Positions 15,459 to 23,324 of a stretch of DNA of 49,348 nucleotides are shown here, piece after piece. A program made the translations under genes and the position numbers. The DNA is taken from the IMG/VR virus record IMGVR_UViG_3300046507_000289, positions 1-49,348 of that record; one strand, 5' to 3'. The notes below the pieces were generated by a model. It made no database searches and was not told where the DNA came from. It saw only the letters and a list, made by a program, of their open reading frames with translations. This DNA is from a virus. Each line of letters opens with the position of its first letter. Within the stretch, counting starts at the first letter, position 1.

Positions 15459-15886
15459 TAGAATGGAATGTCGTCGTCCATGTCGCTGAAGTTCGGCGCG
15501 GGCTTCGGCTGCGGGCGGGCGGCACCAGCTGGCGGGGCCTGGCGCGGTGCTGCGCCCTGCCCTTCGCCACCAGCACGCTGACCCAGTTCGACATCGACCA
15601 CGCGCGCAACCATCTTGACGCCTTCGCCGCCGCCGTTCTTCTGGTAGGTTTCAATGCGCATGTCTTCCAGCGTGAAGCAGTGGAAGCTGCCTTTCAGCAT
15701 GAAGGGCGCGAGTCGTTCGGCTTGCTTGCCCCACAGCGTGGCATCGACCCATTGCGTGGCACGGCCATTTTCCGCGTTCTTGTCGTAGTAGCTAACAGCC
15801 AGCGACAGGTTGCAGACAGCATCGCCGCTTGGCGTGTAGCGTATTTCTGCATCACGGCCCAGGCGGGCCATACCGATAGATTTCAT
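15458..15886 (-). CDS. ssb: Single-stranded DNA-binding protein
   Basis: A 142-residue SSB: OB-fold residues 1-~105 (MKSIGMARLGRDAEIRYTPSGDAVCNLSLAVSY, TQWVDATLWGKQAERLAPFMLKGS), a Pro/Gln/Ala-rich linker, and the acidic tip DMDDDIPF that recruits partner proteins. It coats single-stranded DNA during replication and works with the RecE-like nuclease and RecA-like ATPase encoded upstream. Confidence 0.95.
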   Translation of the reverse strand: MKSIGMARLGRDAEIRYTPSGDAVCNLSLAVSYYDKNAENGRATQWVDATLWGKQAERLAPFMLKGSFHCFTLEDMRIETYQKNGGGEGVKMVARVVDVELGQRAGGEGQGAAPRQAPPAGAARPQPKPAPNFSDMDDDIPF

Positions 15887-15913
15887 AATTCGTGGTTCTT
15901 TCGTGAGTTGAAA

Positions 15914-16120
15914 TTATTTGCTGCGGCGCGCATGTTCCTGCGCGCAGCTGGGTCCGCAAAACAAAGCCGCGCCCACAAGTGGTTCGCCGCATAGAGGGTT
16001 CCAGCATTCCCCGTTTGGCTTCAGCTTCGGTTCCTTCGCCGCGTTCTTCTGGTGGAGTGCCAGCGCACTTTCGGCCATCAGGCCGTCGATGCGCTGGGCT
16101 TGGTCGAACTGGTCAGCCAC
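15914..16120 (-). CDS. Small zinc-finger-like protein
   Basis: A 68-residue protein from GTG 16120, overlapping the upstream gene's stop. The N-terminal half is helical (ADQFDQAQRIDGLMAESALALHQKN). The C-terminal half has C-x4-C and C-x3-C (CWNPLCGEPL, FCGPSCAQEH), a likely zinc-binding fold like that of small phage DksA/zinc-ribbon proteins. The function is not known. Confidence 0.7.
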   Translation of the reverse strand: MADQFDQAQRIDGLMAESALALHQKNAAKEPKLKPNGECWNPLCGEPLVGAALFCGPSCAQEHARRSK

Positions 16121-16454
16121 GCGGCACCTTCAACGCATGGAAGGCCAGCGCCTTCATGTCCGCCAGATGGCGTTCCGTGGCTGCCAGGCTGCCCGCGCTG
16201 CCGGTTCCTTCAGTCGGACGCAGGCCGCAGTTCCAGAGTTCATCCATCAGCTGCTGGGCCAACGCCATCGGCAGCGTCACCATCGGGTCAAGGCGGCGCG
16301 CGTACGCTTCCTCTTCCGCCTTCATGACAACCGGCTGAGCCACGAACAACTGGCCCTGGTTGCCTTCGTCCATCAGGTGGATGGAAACGCCGCCACTGTA
16401 CAGTTCACGCTCCGCATGGATGCGCGCCTGGCGCGAAAGTCCCAGGCCCATCAT
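16113..16454 (-). CDS. Hypothetical 113-residue protein
   Basis: Mostly helical protein (LSRQARIHAERELYSGGVSIHL, LPMALAQQLMDELWNCGLRPTEGT, LAATERHLADMKALAFHALKVPRG). It overlaps both neighbours by a few bases and belongs to the minus operon. A similar layout of helices is common in small phage proteins, but I recognise no family. Confidence 0.65.
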   Translation of the reverse strand: MMGLGLSRQARIHAERELYSGGVSIHLMDEGNQGQLFVAQPVVMKAEEEAYARRLDPMVTLPMALAQQLMDELWNCGLRPTEGTGSAGSLAATERHLADMKALAFHALKVPRG

Positions 16455-16945
16455 GCTTGCACCATCGCGTCGTTCGCAGCATGCCGCTGCGATTCCAGGA
16501 AGATCACGACGCCCGCCAGGTAGTTGATTGCGCCCAGCAGTTCGTGCGTGTCGCGGCCTTCCGGCAGCCGCTGGCTTTCCTGGATTTTCTTGATGGCCTG
16601 GCCGGTGAGGAACCCCGGCCCGACCTGCCCCGCGATGACCTGCATGGGCTGTTTGTGGAACGGCAGCTGGTTCGCGTGACGGTCGTGACCCTTGCCGTTG
16701 CTGGCTTGGTCGAAGGCGCGACGCAGAACCTGTGCCAGCGATTCATAGCCGGGTTCGTTCAGCGCGACGCCTTGCGGCTGGTTGTCGTTTGCGGCCAGGC
16801 CCAGGTGGGCATACATGGCATCAGGCGACATCGTAAGGTCTGCAAATTGGCCTTTGAGCGTAACCAGCCCATCGGGGCGAATCTCAAACGATTCATTGCG
16901 TTTGGCGCAGCACTCTTGCAGCTGTTTCAGGGCATCAGTGTTCAT
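16451..16945 (-). CDS. Hypothetical 164-residue protein
   Basis: The start is taken at ATG 16945 (MNTDALKQLQECCAKR); an upstream extension would run through the neighbouring HTH gene in another frame. Residues 1-50 resemble a small domain with a strand pair (SFEIRPDGLVTLKGQFADLTM), followed by LAANDNQPQ (ANDN motif, minus-strand GCAAACGACAAC, 16781-16792) and a helical C-terminal half. No family recognised. It is co-transcribed with recombination genes. Confidence 0.65.
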   Translation of the reverse strand: MNTDALKQLQECCAKRNESFEIRPDGLVTLKGQFADLTMSPDAMYAHLGLAANDNQPQGVALNEPGYESLAQVLRRAFDQASNGKGHDRHANQLPFHKQPMQVIAGQVGPGFLTGQAIKKIQESQRLPEGRDTHELLGAINYLAGVVIFLESQRHAANDAMVQA

Positions 16946-16949
16946 GGTT

Positions 16950-17165
16950 TCACTGTTTTGGATTGTTGTCGTTATCGGGCACCAGGTGCATGTTCTTCGC
17001 TTCCCACTGTTCCAGCAGTTCCAGCGGGTAGAACACTTTCGCACCCAGCTTCTGGTATGGCGGACCCTTCTTCTTCGTCCGCCAGTTCGCCAGGGTTCCC
17101 GTTGTGCAGTTCCCGCCCCAGCGCGCGACGACTTGGCTGGGGCTTAACTTCAGGGCTTGTGTCAT
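16950..17165 (-). CDS. Small HTH DNA-binding protein (AlpA/excisionase-like)
   Basis: A 71-residue protein with a winged HTH of the MerR/AlpA/Nu1 type: LSPSQVVARWGGNCTTGTLANWRTKKKGPPYQKLGAKVFYPLELLEQWE. The pattern (choose helix, recognition helix with NWR, then GPPYxKLG.KVxY wing) is that of excisionases and small regulators. It ends PDNDNNPKQ, a variant ANDN motif. It may be the missing excisionase or an operon regulator; the two cannot be told apart from sequence. Confidence 0.75.
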   Translation of the reverse strand: MTQALKLSPSQVVARWGGNCTTGTLANWRTKKKGPPYQKLGAKVFYPLELLEQWEAKNMHLVPDNDNNPKQ

Positions 17166-17182
17166 CCGATAGTTGCGCTCCT

Positions 17183-18163
17183 TTACGCGGCTTGCTGGTT
17201 GCTGGTCAGGCCCAGGGTTTCGTTGAGGTTGTCCAGTTCCGGGTCGCCCGATGCCTTGCGCAGCCGGTCGAATTCTTCCGCAGCGCTCTTGTATTCATCG
17301 GGGCAGCCGTTCGGGTCGATGGCCTTGCGGGTCTTCGCGGGCAGCTTCTTCCAGGCTTCGACCAGTGCCGCCATGCCCTGTTCGCAGACCAGCTTCAGGT
17401 CGCTTTTCGCTTTCTCCACTTCGGGGTCCAGCTGCACAGCACCGTCCACCCAGTCCCGCAGCGCCTTGCCGTCCGCCGATGTGATGTAGCCCTGTTCGCG
17501 GCCAAGGATCGGGCGCAGTTCTTCGGGGCACTTCAGGACGATCTGCTGGCGGCCCTGGTCCATCATCTGAACACTGGCCGTCATTTCGTACAGGAAGTTC
17601 TTTTCCTGGATCGGCATGACGCCCAGCGGGGTGTACACCGTCTTGCCGCCTTCGTTTTTCACTTCCACTTTTTCGCGCGCCCGCACGCAGCAGATGACGT
17701 GCATGTTCGACTGCAGCAGCGTGTTCATGAACTTCTTGTGTTCGGCCTTCGCGTAGTTGTCGCGCTTGCCTTTCTGACCCGGCAGCGGTTCGCGCATTTC
17801 CAGCAGGCCGCCAGTTCCTTCGTATTCGTGCGTGGTGCTGTCGATCACCAGCACTTCCACGCCCGCTTCCTGGAACTCCTTGATGGCGTCGCTGTAGCGC
17901 TGCGGCGTGAACGGCGGTTCCAGGTCGCCAATCAGGAACGGTTCGCTGGTTGGATGCGTCGGATGTTTTTGGAGAGCATCGGCATACAGCGAGCCGCGCT
18001 TGTTCTCCGTGTCGATGAAGCCGATTTTCGACGCATCGTAGTTGGCCAGGCCGTAGGCCAGGTAAAGCGCAGTAAGGGTTTTGCCGTCACCCGACTGCCC
18101 TGCCAATGCCACCACCAGACGCGCCCCTGCGCGCTGGGCCTTACGTATTTTCAATACGCCCAT
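17183..18163 (-). CDS. RecA-like P-loop ATPase, Sak4-type annealing/recombination protein
   Basis: A 326-residue protein with Walker A GQSGDGKT (residues 22-29) and a Walker B strand VEVLVIDSTTHEYEG. The fold order (short N-terminal basic strand, P-loop, IGFIDTENKRGS, then KFMNTLLQSNMHVICCVRAREKVEV) matches the phage AAA_24 / Sak4 family of RecA-core proteins that promote single-strand annealing. The C-terminal 100 residues are helical and may bind SSB. It lies between the RecE-like nuclease and SSB, a classic phage recombination trio. Confidence 0.82.
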   Translation of the reverse strand: MGVLKIRKAQRAGARLVVALAGQSGDGKTLTALYLAYGLANYDASKIGFIDTENKRGSLYADALQKHPTHPTSEPFLIGDLEPPFTPQRYSDAIKEFQEAGVEVLVIDSTTHEYEGTGGLLEMREPLPGQKGKRDNYAKAEHKKFMNTLLQSNMHVICCVRAREKVEVKNEGGKTVYTPLGVMPIQEKNFLYEMTASVQMMDQGRQQIVLKCPEELRPILGREQGYITSADGKALRDWVDGAVQLDPEVEKAKSDLKLVCEQGMAALVEAWKKLPAKTRKAIDPNGCPDEYKSAAEEFDRLRKASGDPELDNLNETLGLTSNQQAA

Positions 18164-18196
18164 GTTTGTCTGCCCCTTAGTGAAATGATTTCTTGA

Positions 18197-19354
18197 TTAA
18201 GCGACCTGTTCGAACAGGTGCGCGTTCTGTGCGTACTGCCAATTCGGCAGGTCGATTTCCTGGATGACGCCAGTTCCATAGCCAGGCCAGTGGCCGGTTT
18301 CTTCGCACTTCGCATACACCGCCAGGTCGGCGCGGTACTTGGCGCGACCCAGCTGGCGCGCTTCGTCCTTCAGGCGGTACACCGCAACGCCCTTGGCCTG
18401 GCCTTCGACCACGCACGCAGTCTTTTCCACGGCCAGGAACACGAACGCTTTCAGCGGCTTGCCTGTGGCTTCCTGGATGCCGTCGTTATACATGGCGTCC
18501 TGCGTGTCGTAGCCGTAGCGGCCAATCGAATTCTTGAAGGCGTCTTCGCTGGCGTCTTCGGTGGTCTTCACGTCCACCACGATGGCGGCTTCCTGCGCCC
18601 AGAAGTCGGGGCGGCAGCGGCACAGAACGCCGGTCTGCTGGTCGATCCAGTACACGGACTGTTCGGCCTTGCCAGGCAGGGCCAGCAGTCGGCTGGCGGC
18701 TGGGTGCGCCATGACGGCGGCGCGCATGTTGTGCAGCTGGTCCCACTCTTCCGGCGTCAGCACGTTGCGGTGGCCGTTGTTCGCCATCCATTCGGCTTTG
18801 ATTTCATCCCACAGCTGGAACTTCAAGCCTTCGGCGCGCAGCATGGCGGCCAGCTGCGGGATGGTCCCGCTGACGGACAGCAGGCCCTGGCGCGCCTTGT
18901 TCAGTTCTTCGATGTTCGCCTTCAGTTCCGTGGCCTTCATAGCTTGGAATTCCGCGATCACTTCCGGCGTCCGGCTTCGCTCGTCCAGCGCGTCGAGGAT
19001 GCGCGCCACCAGGTCGTCTTTCGTGCCGGTCGTGGACAGCTTCGGCAGCCGCGTCTTGTTCAGTTCTTCGACCATCGCCACCAGTTTGTCGCGGCTGTCG
19101 ATGGCTTCGGGGAAGTCGGACTGGCGCAGGCCCAGCGTGTAGGTCTTCACGAATTCCTGCGGTTCCAGCAGCAGCATGTGGAACGCCGTGCCGATGGCCT
19201 GGGCCGCAGTAGATTCGTGGTTGTCGTTCGCCGCCAGCTTGCGGGCGCGGTAATGCAGGGGGCTGCGGCGGATCAAGGACAGGCCGCTGTTACTAACGCC
19301 TTCGCCGCCGTGGTATTCGGCGTTTGTTACATCGGAGTAAATGCCCGGTTTCAC
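18197..19354 (-). CDS. RecE / exonuclease VIII-type PD-(D/E)xK nuclease
   Basis: A 385-residue nuclease starting at GTG 19354, with GGAG nine bases upstream. The N-terminus MKPGIYSDVTNAEYHGGEGVSNSGLSLIRRSPLHYR is the classic start of exonuclease VIII-like proteins. The catalytic core shows CRCRPDFW..AAIVVDVKTTEDAS (PD..D-x-K) and later YGYDTQDAMYNDG and FVFLAVEKTACVV. Between residues ~95 and ~190 there is an extra segment with two similar SAP-like stretches (EELNKTRLPKLSTTGTKDDL and EELNKARQGLLSVSGTIPQL). It makes 3' single strands for the annealing ATPase. AANDNH occurs at residues ~42-47 (19220-19231). Confidence 0.88.
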   Translation of the reverse strand: MKPGIYSDVTNAEYHGGEGVSNSGLSLIRRSPLHYRARKLAANDNHESTAAQAIGTAFHMLLLEPQEFVKTYTLGLRQSDFPEAIDSRDKLVAMVEELNKTRLPKLSTTGTKDDLVARILDALDERSRTPEVIAEFQAMKATELKANIEELNKARQGLLSVSGTIPQLAAMLRAEGLKFQLWDEIKAEWMANNGHRNVLTPEEWDQLHNMRAAVMAHPAASRLLALPGKAEQSVYWIDQQTGVLCRCRPDFWAQEAAIVVDVKTTEDASEDAFKNSIGRYGYDTQDAMYNDGIQEATGKPLKAFVFLAVEKTACVVEGQAKGVAVYRLKDEARQLGRAKYRADLAVYAKCEETGHWPGYGTGVIQEIDLPNWQYAQNAHLFEQVA

Positions 19355-19379
19355 AATTATTTCTCCAAAGGAAAGTTTT

Positions 19380-19419
19380 ATTGTAGCACCGCAAAGTATC
19401 CACGGTGAAATATATTTAC
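19380..19419 (-). promoter_or_regulatory. Possible promoter and operator of the minus recombination operon
   Basis: On the minus strand TACAAT (19385-19380) lies 26 bases upstream of the nuclease start, without a good -35. A near-perfect inverted repeat GTGAAATATATTTAC (19405-19419) sits at the -35 region and shares half-sites with operators seen at other promoters here. The rest of the 179-base gap before the regulator gene shows nothing else. Confidence 0.45.
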
Positions 19420-19533
19420 TTGTGGTGATGTTGGATGATGCGCAATGAACACAGGTTGCTTTCAGTTCATGGTGCGTTCGTTCGCGTCACCTTGCCCGCT
19501 TCTTACTCACTGCCGTTCATGCGCCGCAATGGG

Positions 19534-19989
19534 CTACCCGTCCAATTTGGACAGTTCCGTGGCCGATCTGTGAATGGACCTTGCTGCCGCCTCAATTCCC
19601 GCCACCATTCTGGCTTCGTTCAGCTTGTCTATGGGAAGCGTGGCCGTTCCATCGCCGCTCACTTCAATGAGTCCAGCGGTCTGCATTTCTCGCAGCTTCC
19701 TGACGACCGTTGCGCGAGGCATCCCGACAAATGACGCCAGCTTGTTTGCAGTCATGGGCCGCCGTTCCGCCTGGCCGATGTAGGCAGCGACCAGCAGCAG
19801 AACGTCCGCCGATGCCGACCCGTACAGTTCGGTTCCGATGTATTCGATGGCGACAACGCGCACCATTTCCATGACCATTCGCGCCATCAGCAGGCGCTGC
19901 TTCGACAGCTTGATGCGTGCAGGCATTGGCGCACTTCCGTTCTCGTTTTGTGCTGATTCAACTGTGGGATTGGTTGCTTGTTCCTGCAT
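19534..19989 (-). CDS. Winged-helix (MarR-like) transcription regulator
   Basis: A 151-residue protein from ATG 19989; an in-frame TTG at 20019 could add ten residues. No clear ribosome binding site precedes either. Residues ~65-135 form a winged helix: LLLVAAYIGQAERRPMTANKLASFVGMPRATVVRKLREMQTAGLIEVSGDGTATL. It is divergent from the helicase gene, with an inverted repeat between them, so it probably controls the early region. No LexA-type repressor is found anywhere in the genome, making this one candidate for the lysogeny regulator. Confidence 0.8.
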   Translation of the reverse strand: MQEQATNPTVESAQNENGSAPMPARIKLSKQRLLMARMVMEMVRVVAIEYIGTELYGSASADVLLLVAAYIGQAERRPMTANKLASFVGMPRATVVRKLREMQTAGLIEVSGDGTATLPIDKLNEARMVAGIEAAARSIHRSATELSKLDG

Positions 19990-20028
19990 GGGCGTGCAAT
20001 TACTTTTTCTGACTGACAACTGTAGCGA

Positions 20029-20057
20029 TATAATCCGTTACTCACAGTGAACAGTAA
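20029..20057 (+). promoter_or_regulatory. Early promoter with operator between regulator and helicase
   Basis: A perfect -10 TATAAT (20029-20034) lies 26 bases ahead of the helicase ATG; the -35 is weak, as for an activated or regulated promoter. Downstream an inverted repeat TTACT-N10-AGTAA (20038-20057) with inner TCAC-A-GTGA (20042-20050) covers the start site and leader, a fitting operator for the divergent MarR-like protein. The mRNA leader would be ~19 bases with no Shine-Dalgarno sequence. Confidence 0.6.
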
Positions 20058-20059
20058 TT

Positions 20060-21481
20060 ATGCCGATACAACTTCGTGACTATCAGGAAGAACTACGACG
20101 CGGGGCAGGCCAGGCGCTTCGCCGCGTCCGGCGCGTCATGGTCCAGAGCGCACCAGGCAGCGGGAAGACCGGCCTTGCAACAGACATGGCCGACAAATGC
20201 GCAAACGCTGGTCGCACCGTCTGGTTCATCTGCCACCGCGAAGAATTGGTGGAGCAAACCAGCCTGACGTTCACCAGGTACGGCGTGCACCACAGCTTCA
20301 TCGCTTCGGGCCGCGACTATGACGCCAACGCGCTGGTGTATGTCTGCAGCATCGACACTTTGAAGTTGCGCCTGGCCACCCTGCCCGCGCCTTACCTGGC
20401 GATGATTGATGAGGCGCACCACAGCGGGGCTGCAGGCTGGGCGCTGACCATCGAATGGCTGATGGCGAAAGGCGCGCTGATCGTCGGGCTATCCGGCACG
20501 CCGCAGCGGCACGACGGCCTGGGCCTGGACAAGCAGTACGATGAATTGATCCTGGGGCCGACCGTGCCCTGGCTGATGGATGAAGGCTACCTGTCGCAAT
20601 ACGCACTGTACGCGCCCGACAAACCAAGCCGGAAGGGACTGCGCAGCCTGACCACCGCGCCAGCTGCCAAGCGCATGAGCGAACCGAAGCTGACCGGCAA
20701 CATCATCAGCCACTGGAAGGACCATGCACGCGGCCTGCTGTCCATCGGCTTCGGCGTGAACGTCCTGCACTCGCAGCACCTGGCCGAACAGTTCCAGGCC
20801 AAGGGCATCAACGCCATCCACCTGGACGGCACGACGAAGAAGGCCGAGCGCCGCGCCATGCTGGCCGACTTCGGCCCTGGCGGCATTGAAGTTATTTTCA
20901 ACGTGGGATTGTTCGGGGAAGGTTTCGACCTATCCGCCCTGTTGCAGCGGGACGACATCACGATTGACGCCGTGATTGACGCCGCGCCGACTGAATCGCT
21001 GTCCTGGTATCTGCAGAAGATCATGCGATGCATGCGCCCAGGCCGCACGCCTGGCAAGGTGGGCATCATCCTGGACCACGCCAACAACAGCGACATGCAC
21101 GGCTTCCCCGACGACCTGCGCGAATGGAAGCTGCAGGGTGGACTGGGTGGCGGCAAGGCGGCAAACGACAACGGCCCGCCACCGCCCATCACCTGTGAAG
21201 GATGCTTCAGGCAGATACGCCGCCCAGCGCCGGACTACTGCCCGACGTGCGGGAAGTTGATTGCGCCGGAATACGTGCCGCCAGAGGTCGCGGAAGGCCA
21301 GCTGCGCAAGCAAGAGGAAGCCGACAAGAAGGCCAAGCGCGCCGCGATCAAGATGGAACAGGCCGCGTGCAAAGACCTGTCCAGCCTGGTGGCGTTCTTC
21401 CAGAAGCAGGGCAGCAAGAACCCGATGCATCAGGCGCGGCAAGTAATGGCGGGGCGAGTTGGGAAACGAATGCGTGCGTGA
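20060..21481 (+). CDS. SF2 DEAD/DEAH-type DNA helicase
   Basis: A 473-residue helicase. N-terminal Q-like segment IQLRDYQEELRRGAGQAL, Walker A APGSGKT (~residues 32-38), motif Ia FICHREELVEQT, Walker B DEAHH, motif III VGLSGTPQRHDG, then the second RecA domain with GEGFDLSALLQRDDITIDA and motif VI QKIMRCMRPGR. A zinc ribbon follows (CEGCFRQIRRPAPDYCPTCG) and then a charged helical tail. KAANDNGPPPP (21161-21172) lies in the linker before the zinc ribbon. It begins the rightward replication operon and probably acts on forks or origin DNA. Confidence 0.92.
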   Translation: MPIQLRDYQEELRRGAGQALRRVRRVMVQSAPGSGKTGLATDMADKCANAGRTVWFICHREELVEQTSLTFTRYGVHHSFIASGRDYDANALVYVCSIDTLKLRLATLPAPYLAMIDEAHHSGAAGWALTIEWLMAKGALIVGLSGTPQRHDGLGLDKQYDELILGPTVPWLMDEGYLSQYALYAPDKPSRKGLRSLTTAPAAKRMSEPKLTGNIISHWKDHARGLLSIGFGVNVLHSQHLAEQFQAKGINAIHLDGTTKKAERRAMLADFGPGGIEVIFNVGLFGEGFDLSALLQRDDITIDAVIDAAPTESLSWYLQKIMRCMRPGRTPGKVGIILDHANNSDMHGFPDDLREWKLQGGLGGGKAANDNGPPPPITCEGCFRQIRRPAPDYCPTCGKLIAPEYVPPEVAEGQLRKQEEADKKAKRAAIKMEQAACKDLSSLVAFFQKQGSKNPMHQARQVMAGRVGKRMRA

Positions 21482-21510
21482 TGCAGAAACAACACAAAAA
21501 TAATGTTTGT

Positions 21511-21545
21511 TTTACTTGCGTAAATCTTTCTGCCCGGTCTATAAT
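21511..21545 (+). promoter_or_regulatory. Promoter with TTTAC/GTAAA operator
   Basis: TTGCGT (21516-21521), 18-base spacer, TATAAT (21540-21545). The inverted repeat TTTAC-TTGC-GTAAA (21511-21524) covers the -35. The same operator stands at 25091 and, less perfect, at 29697, so one regulator probably controls three transcription units. Confidence 0.65.
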
Positions 21546-21600
21546 TTCTTCACTGCATTGCCGAACCGGGCGGAACCCGGTAAGTTCAGACTGGGAAATC

Positions 21601-21780
21601 ATGAAGACAATCAAAGAACACCTGCAGCAAGAGGCGGACCAGCAAAAGCGGAAGGCCAATCACGCCGAAGAGAATGGGCGCGCATACGCGAAGGAAGCAG
21701 CGGAAAGCTTCGCATCCGCCGAAGTGCACCGGAAGCAGGCCGCCGAGTTCCAGCGCCTGGCAGACGCGCAACCGGAGTAA
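21601..21780 (+). CDS. Small helical hypothetical protein
   Basis: A 59-residue, strongly charged, probably single-helix coiled-coil protein (TIKEHLQQEADQQKRKANHAEENGRAYAKEAAESFASAEVHRKQAAEFQRLADAQPE). The ATG follows GGGAAA. First gene after the TTTAC/GTAAA promoter. Function unknown. Confidence 0.7.
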   Translation: MKTIKEHLQQEADQQKRKANHAEENGRAYAKEAAESFASAEVHRKQAAEFQRLADAQPE

Positions 21781-21786
21781 GCCGCC

Positions 21787-21882
21787 ATGCTGAAGCAATT
21801 TGCGCAAGGACTGGCAGCTGGCGCGGTGATGTTCGTTCCGCCGCTGCTGGCCGTCATGTGGAAAGCCGGGGTGTTCGCGTGA
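21787..21882 (+). CDS. 31-residue membrane peptide
   Basis: Short gene with one predicted membrane helix (FAQGLAAGAVMFVPPLLAVMW). Starts six bases after the preceding stop and is translationally coupled with the next gene (GTGA overlap). Function unknown; too small to place in a family. Confidence 0.55.
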   Translation: MLKQFAQGLAAGAVMFVPPLLAVMWKAGVFA

Positions 21883-22007
21883 CGCCCGGTACAGTCCTAG
21901 CCGTGCTGCTGGTAGTGGCTGTCCTGGCGGCCATCTTCGCCATTGAAATCTACTTCGGCAAGCAAGAGCGCGAATGGAAGCGCATTGCGGACGATCTGGA
22001 AGAATAA
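21879..22007 (+). CDS. 42-residue membrane protein
   Basis: From GTG 21879 overlapping the previous TGA. One N-terminal membrane helix (TVLAVLLVVAVLAAIFAIEIYF) followed by a charged tail GKQEREWKRIADDLEE. The tight coupling of two tiny membrane proteins suggests they act together. Function unknown. Confidence 0.6.
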   Translation: MTPGTVLAVLLVVAVLAAIFAIEIYFGKQEREWKRIADDLEE

Positions 22008-22008
22008 A

Positions 22009-22395
22009 ATGGCCCGCTGCCACGTCCGCTGCAGGAAGTGCCAGGCACGCCGCGTGCTGAAGCGCCACCCCGAAACGTATTTCAAGTGGAGCGCGAAGGA
22101 ACTTGCGCACGTCAACCGCGCGCCCGCCTGCAACAACTGCGGCGCGCAGGACTATCGCGTGGACACATGGATGAACCAGCGCAATACCCGCGCGATGTCC
22201 TGCAGCTGCAATGGCTACGTGGTGCTGACGCACAAAGCGCCCTGGCCGCATCGCATCGGCAGCCCGTATTGCAGCTACCGAAAGGACGGCACGCAGCGGA
22301 TGCCAGGCGATAACGATTTCAAAGACCTGCTGTTTGAGCAGATGTCACCGGAAGAACAACAACTGATTTTCAACGATGAAAGGATTGCAGCATGA
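22009..22395 (+). CDS. Zinc-ribbon hypothetical protein
   Basis: A 128-residue protein from ATG 22009. It has three Cys clusters (CHVRCRKCQARR, PACNNCGAQDY, SCSCNG), then HRIGSPYCSYRKDGTQRMPGDNDF. This is a likely multi-zinc fold as in small phage nucleic-acid-binding proteins. It overlaps the ParB-like gene by four bases and precedes it, so may work with it. No named family. Confidence 0.7.
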   Translation: MARCHVRCRKCQARRVLKRHPETYFKWSAKELAHVNRAPACNNCGAQDYRVDTWMNQRNTRAMSCSCNGYVVLTHKAPWPHRIGSPYCSYRKDGTQRMPGDNDFKDLLFEQMSPEEQQLIFNDERIAA

Positions 22396-23324
22396 ATACG
22401 TTTAAACAGATGATTAAGGAAGGCGTGATTAAGCGCGCCGACCGTGGCCAGCACATCCGCTGGGAAGACATCCACATTGAACCCGGCTTCAACCCGGCTG
22501 GCCGCCACGACGCGGAAGACGAAGACGACATCAGCCTGCGCGGACACATCAAGGCAGGCGGCACCATCCCGCCGCTGGAAGTCCGCCCGCGCGCCGAAGG
22601 TGGCGTGTGGCTGGTGGACGGCCACCGCCGCTATGTCCAGCTGGGCAAGGCGCTGGAAGAAGGCTGCACCACCCTGCTGAACAAGGACGGCGAACTGCGC
22701 GTGGACATCGTGCAGTTCGAAGGCAGCGACATCGACCGCGTGGCCCGCATCGCCACCAGCAACAGCAACAAGAAGCTGACGCCACTGCAGCTGGGCCAGG
22801 TGTATAAGCGCCTGCGCGGCATGAAGAAGACGCCGGACGAAATCGCGGCCATCGTGAGCAAGACCCGCCAGCATGTGGACCAGATGCTGATTCTGGCGGA
22901 CGCGAACCACGACGTACAGGAAGCCGTGGCCGCTGGCGACATTTCGGCCACCGAAGCGGTGAAGCTGCAACGCCAGCATGGCGACAATACCGGGGAAGTC
23001 ATCCGCAAGGCCAAGGATGCGGCCCAGGGTAAGCGGGTGACGGCGAAGCTGGTGAAGCCGTGGACGCCGCCCGCCAAGGTGCTGACGCCCGCGATGAACG
23101 CGCTGGAATCGTTCCTGTGCAGCGTGCCGAAGGAAGTGCGTGCGATCATCGAGAAGGCCGACGAATACCCCGAACGCGCCGTGAGCGTGAACGCCAAGGA
23201 ACTGCTGGACCTGTTCAAAGCGCACAACGACATCGAAGACGCCCGCAAGGCTGCGGACGAGAAGCAGCGCGCTAAGGATGCGCAGGCAGCCCAGGGTGAA
23301 CTGGCTGGAACGGATGGTGCGTGA
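22392..23324 (+). CDS. ParB/KorB-like DNA-binding protein
   Basis: A 310-residue protein. Residues ~35-125 are a ParB/Srx N-terminal domain with IPPLEVRPRAEGGVWLVDGHRRYVQLG (GHRR box). Residues ~128-210 carry the ParB-type HTH and linker: LTPLQLGQVYKRLRGMKKTPDEIAAIVSKTRQHVDQMLILAD..VQEAVAAGDISATEAVKL. A short acidic tail follows. No ParA lies beside it. Codons 3-6 are ACG TTT AAA CAG and contain GTTTAAAC, so the gene starts inside a member of the dispersed palindrome. Such phage ParB-like proteins regulate transcription or, with a functional N-domain, use CTP; which applies here is open. Confidence 0.85.
   Translation: MNTFKQMIKEGVIKRADRGQHIRWEDIHIEPGFNPAGRHDAEDEDDISLRGHIKAGGTIPPLEVRPRAEGGVWLVDGHRRYVQLGKALEEGCTTLLNKDGELRVDIVQFEGSDIDRVARIATSNSNKKLTPLQLGQVYKRLRGMKKTPDEIAAIVSKTRQHVDQMLILADANHDVQEAVAAGDISATEAVKLQRQHGDNTGEVIRKAKDAAQGKRVTAKLVKPWTPPAKVLTPAMNALESFLCSVPKEVRAIIEKADEYPERAVSVNAKELLDLFKAHNDIEDARKAADEKQRAKDAQAAQGELAGTDGA
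22400..22407. repeat. GTTTAAAC palindrome, copy 5
   Basis: Codons 3-6 of the ParB-like gene (Thr-Phe-Lys-Gln). Confidence 0.8.

Noticed and set aside
22392-23324. Plasmid-type partition system (phage-plasmid)
   Set aside because: No ParA, no replication initiator of plasmid type, and a clear integrase with tRNA attachment region argue for integration.
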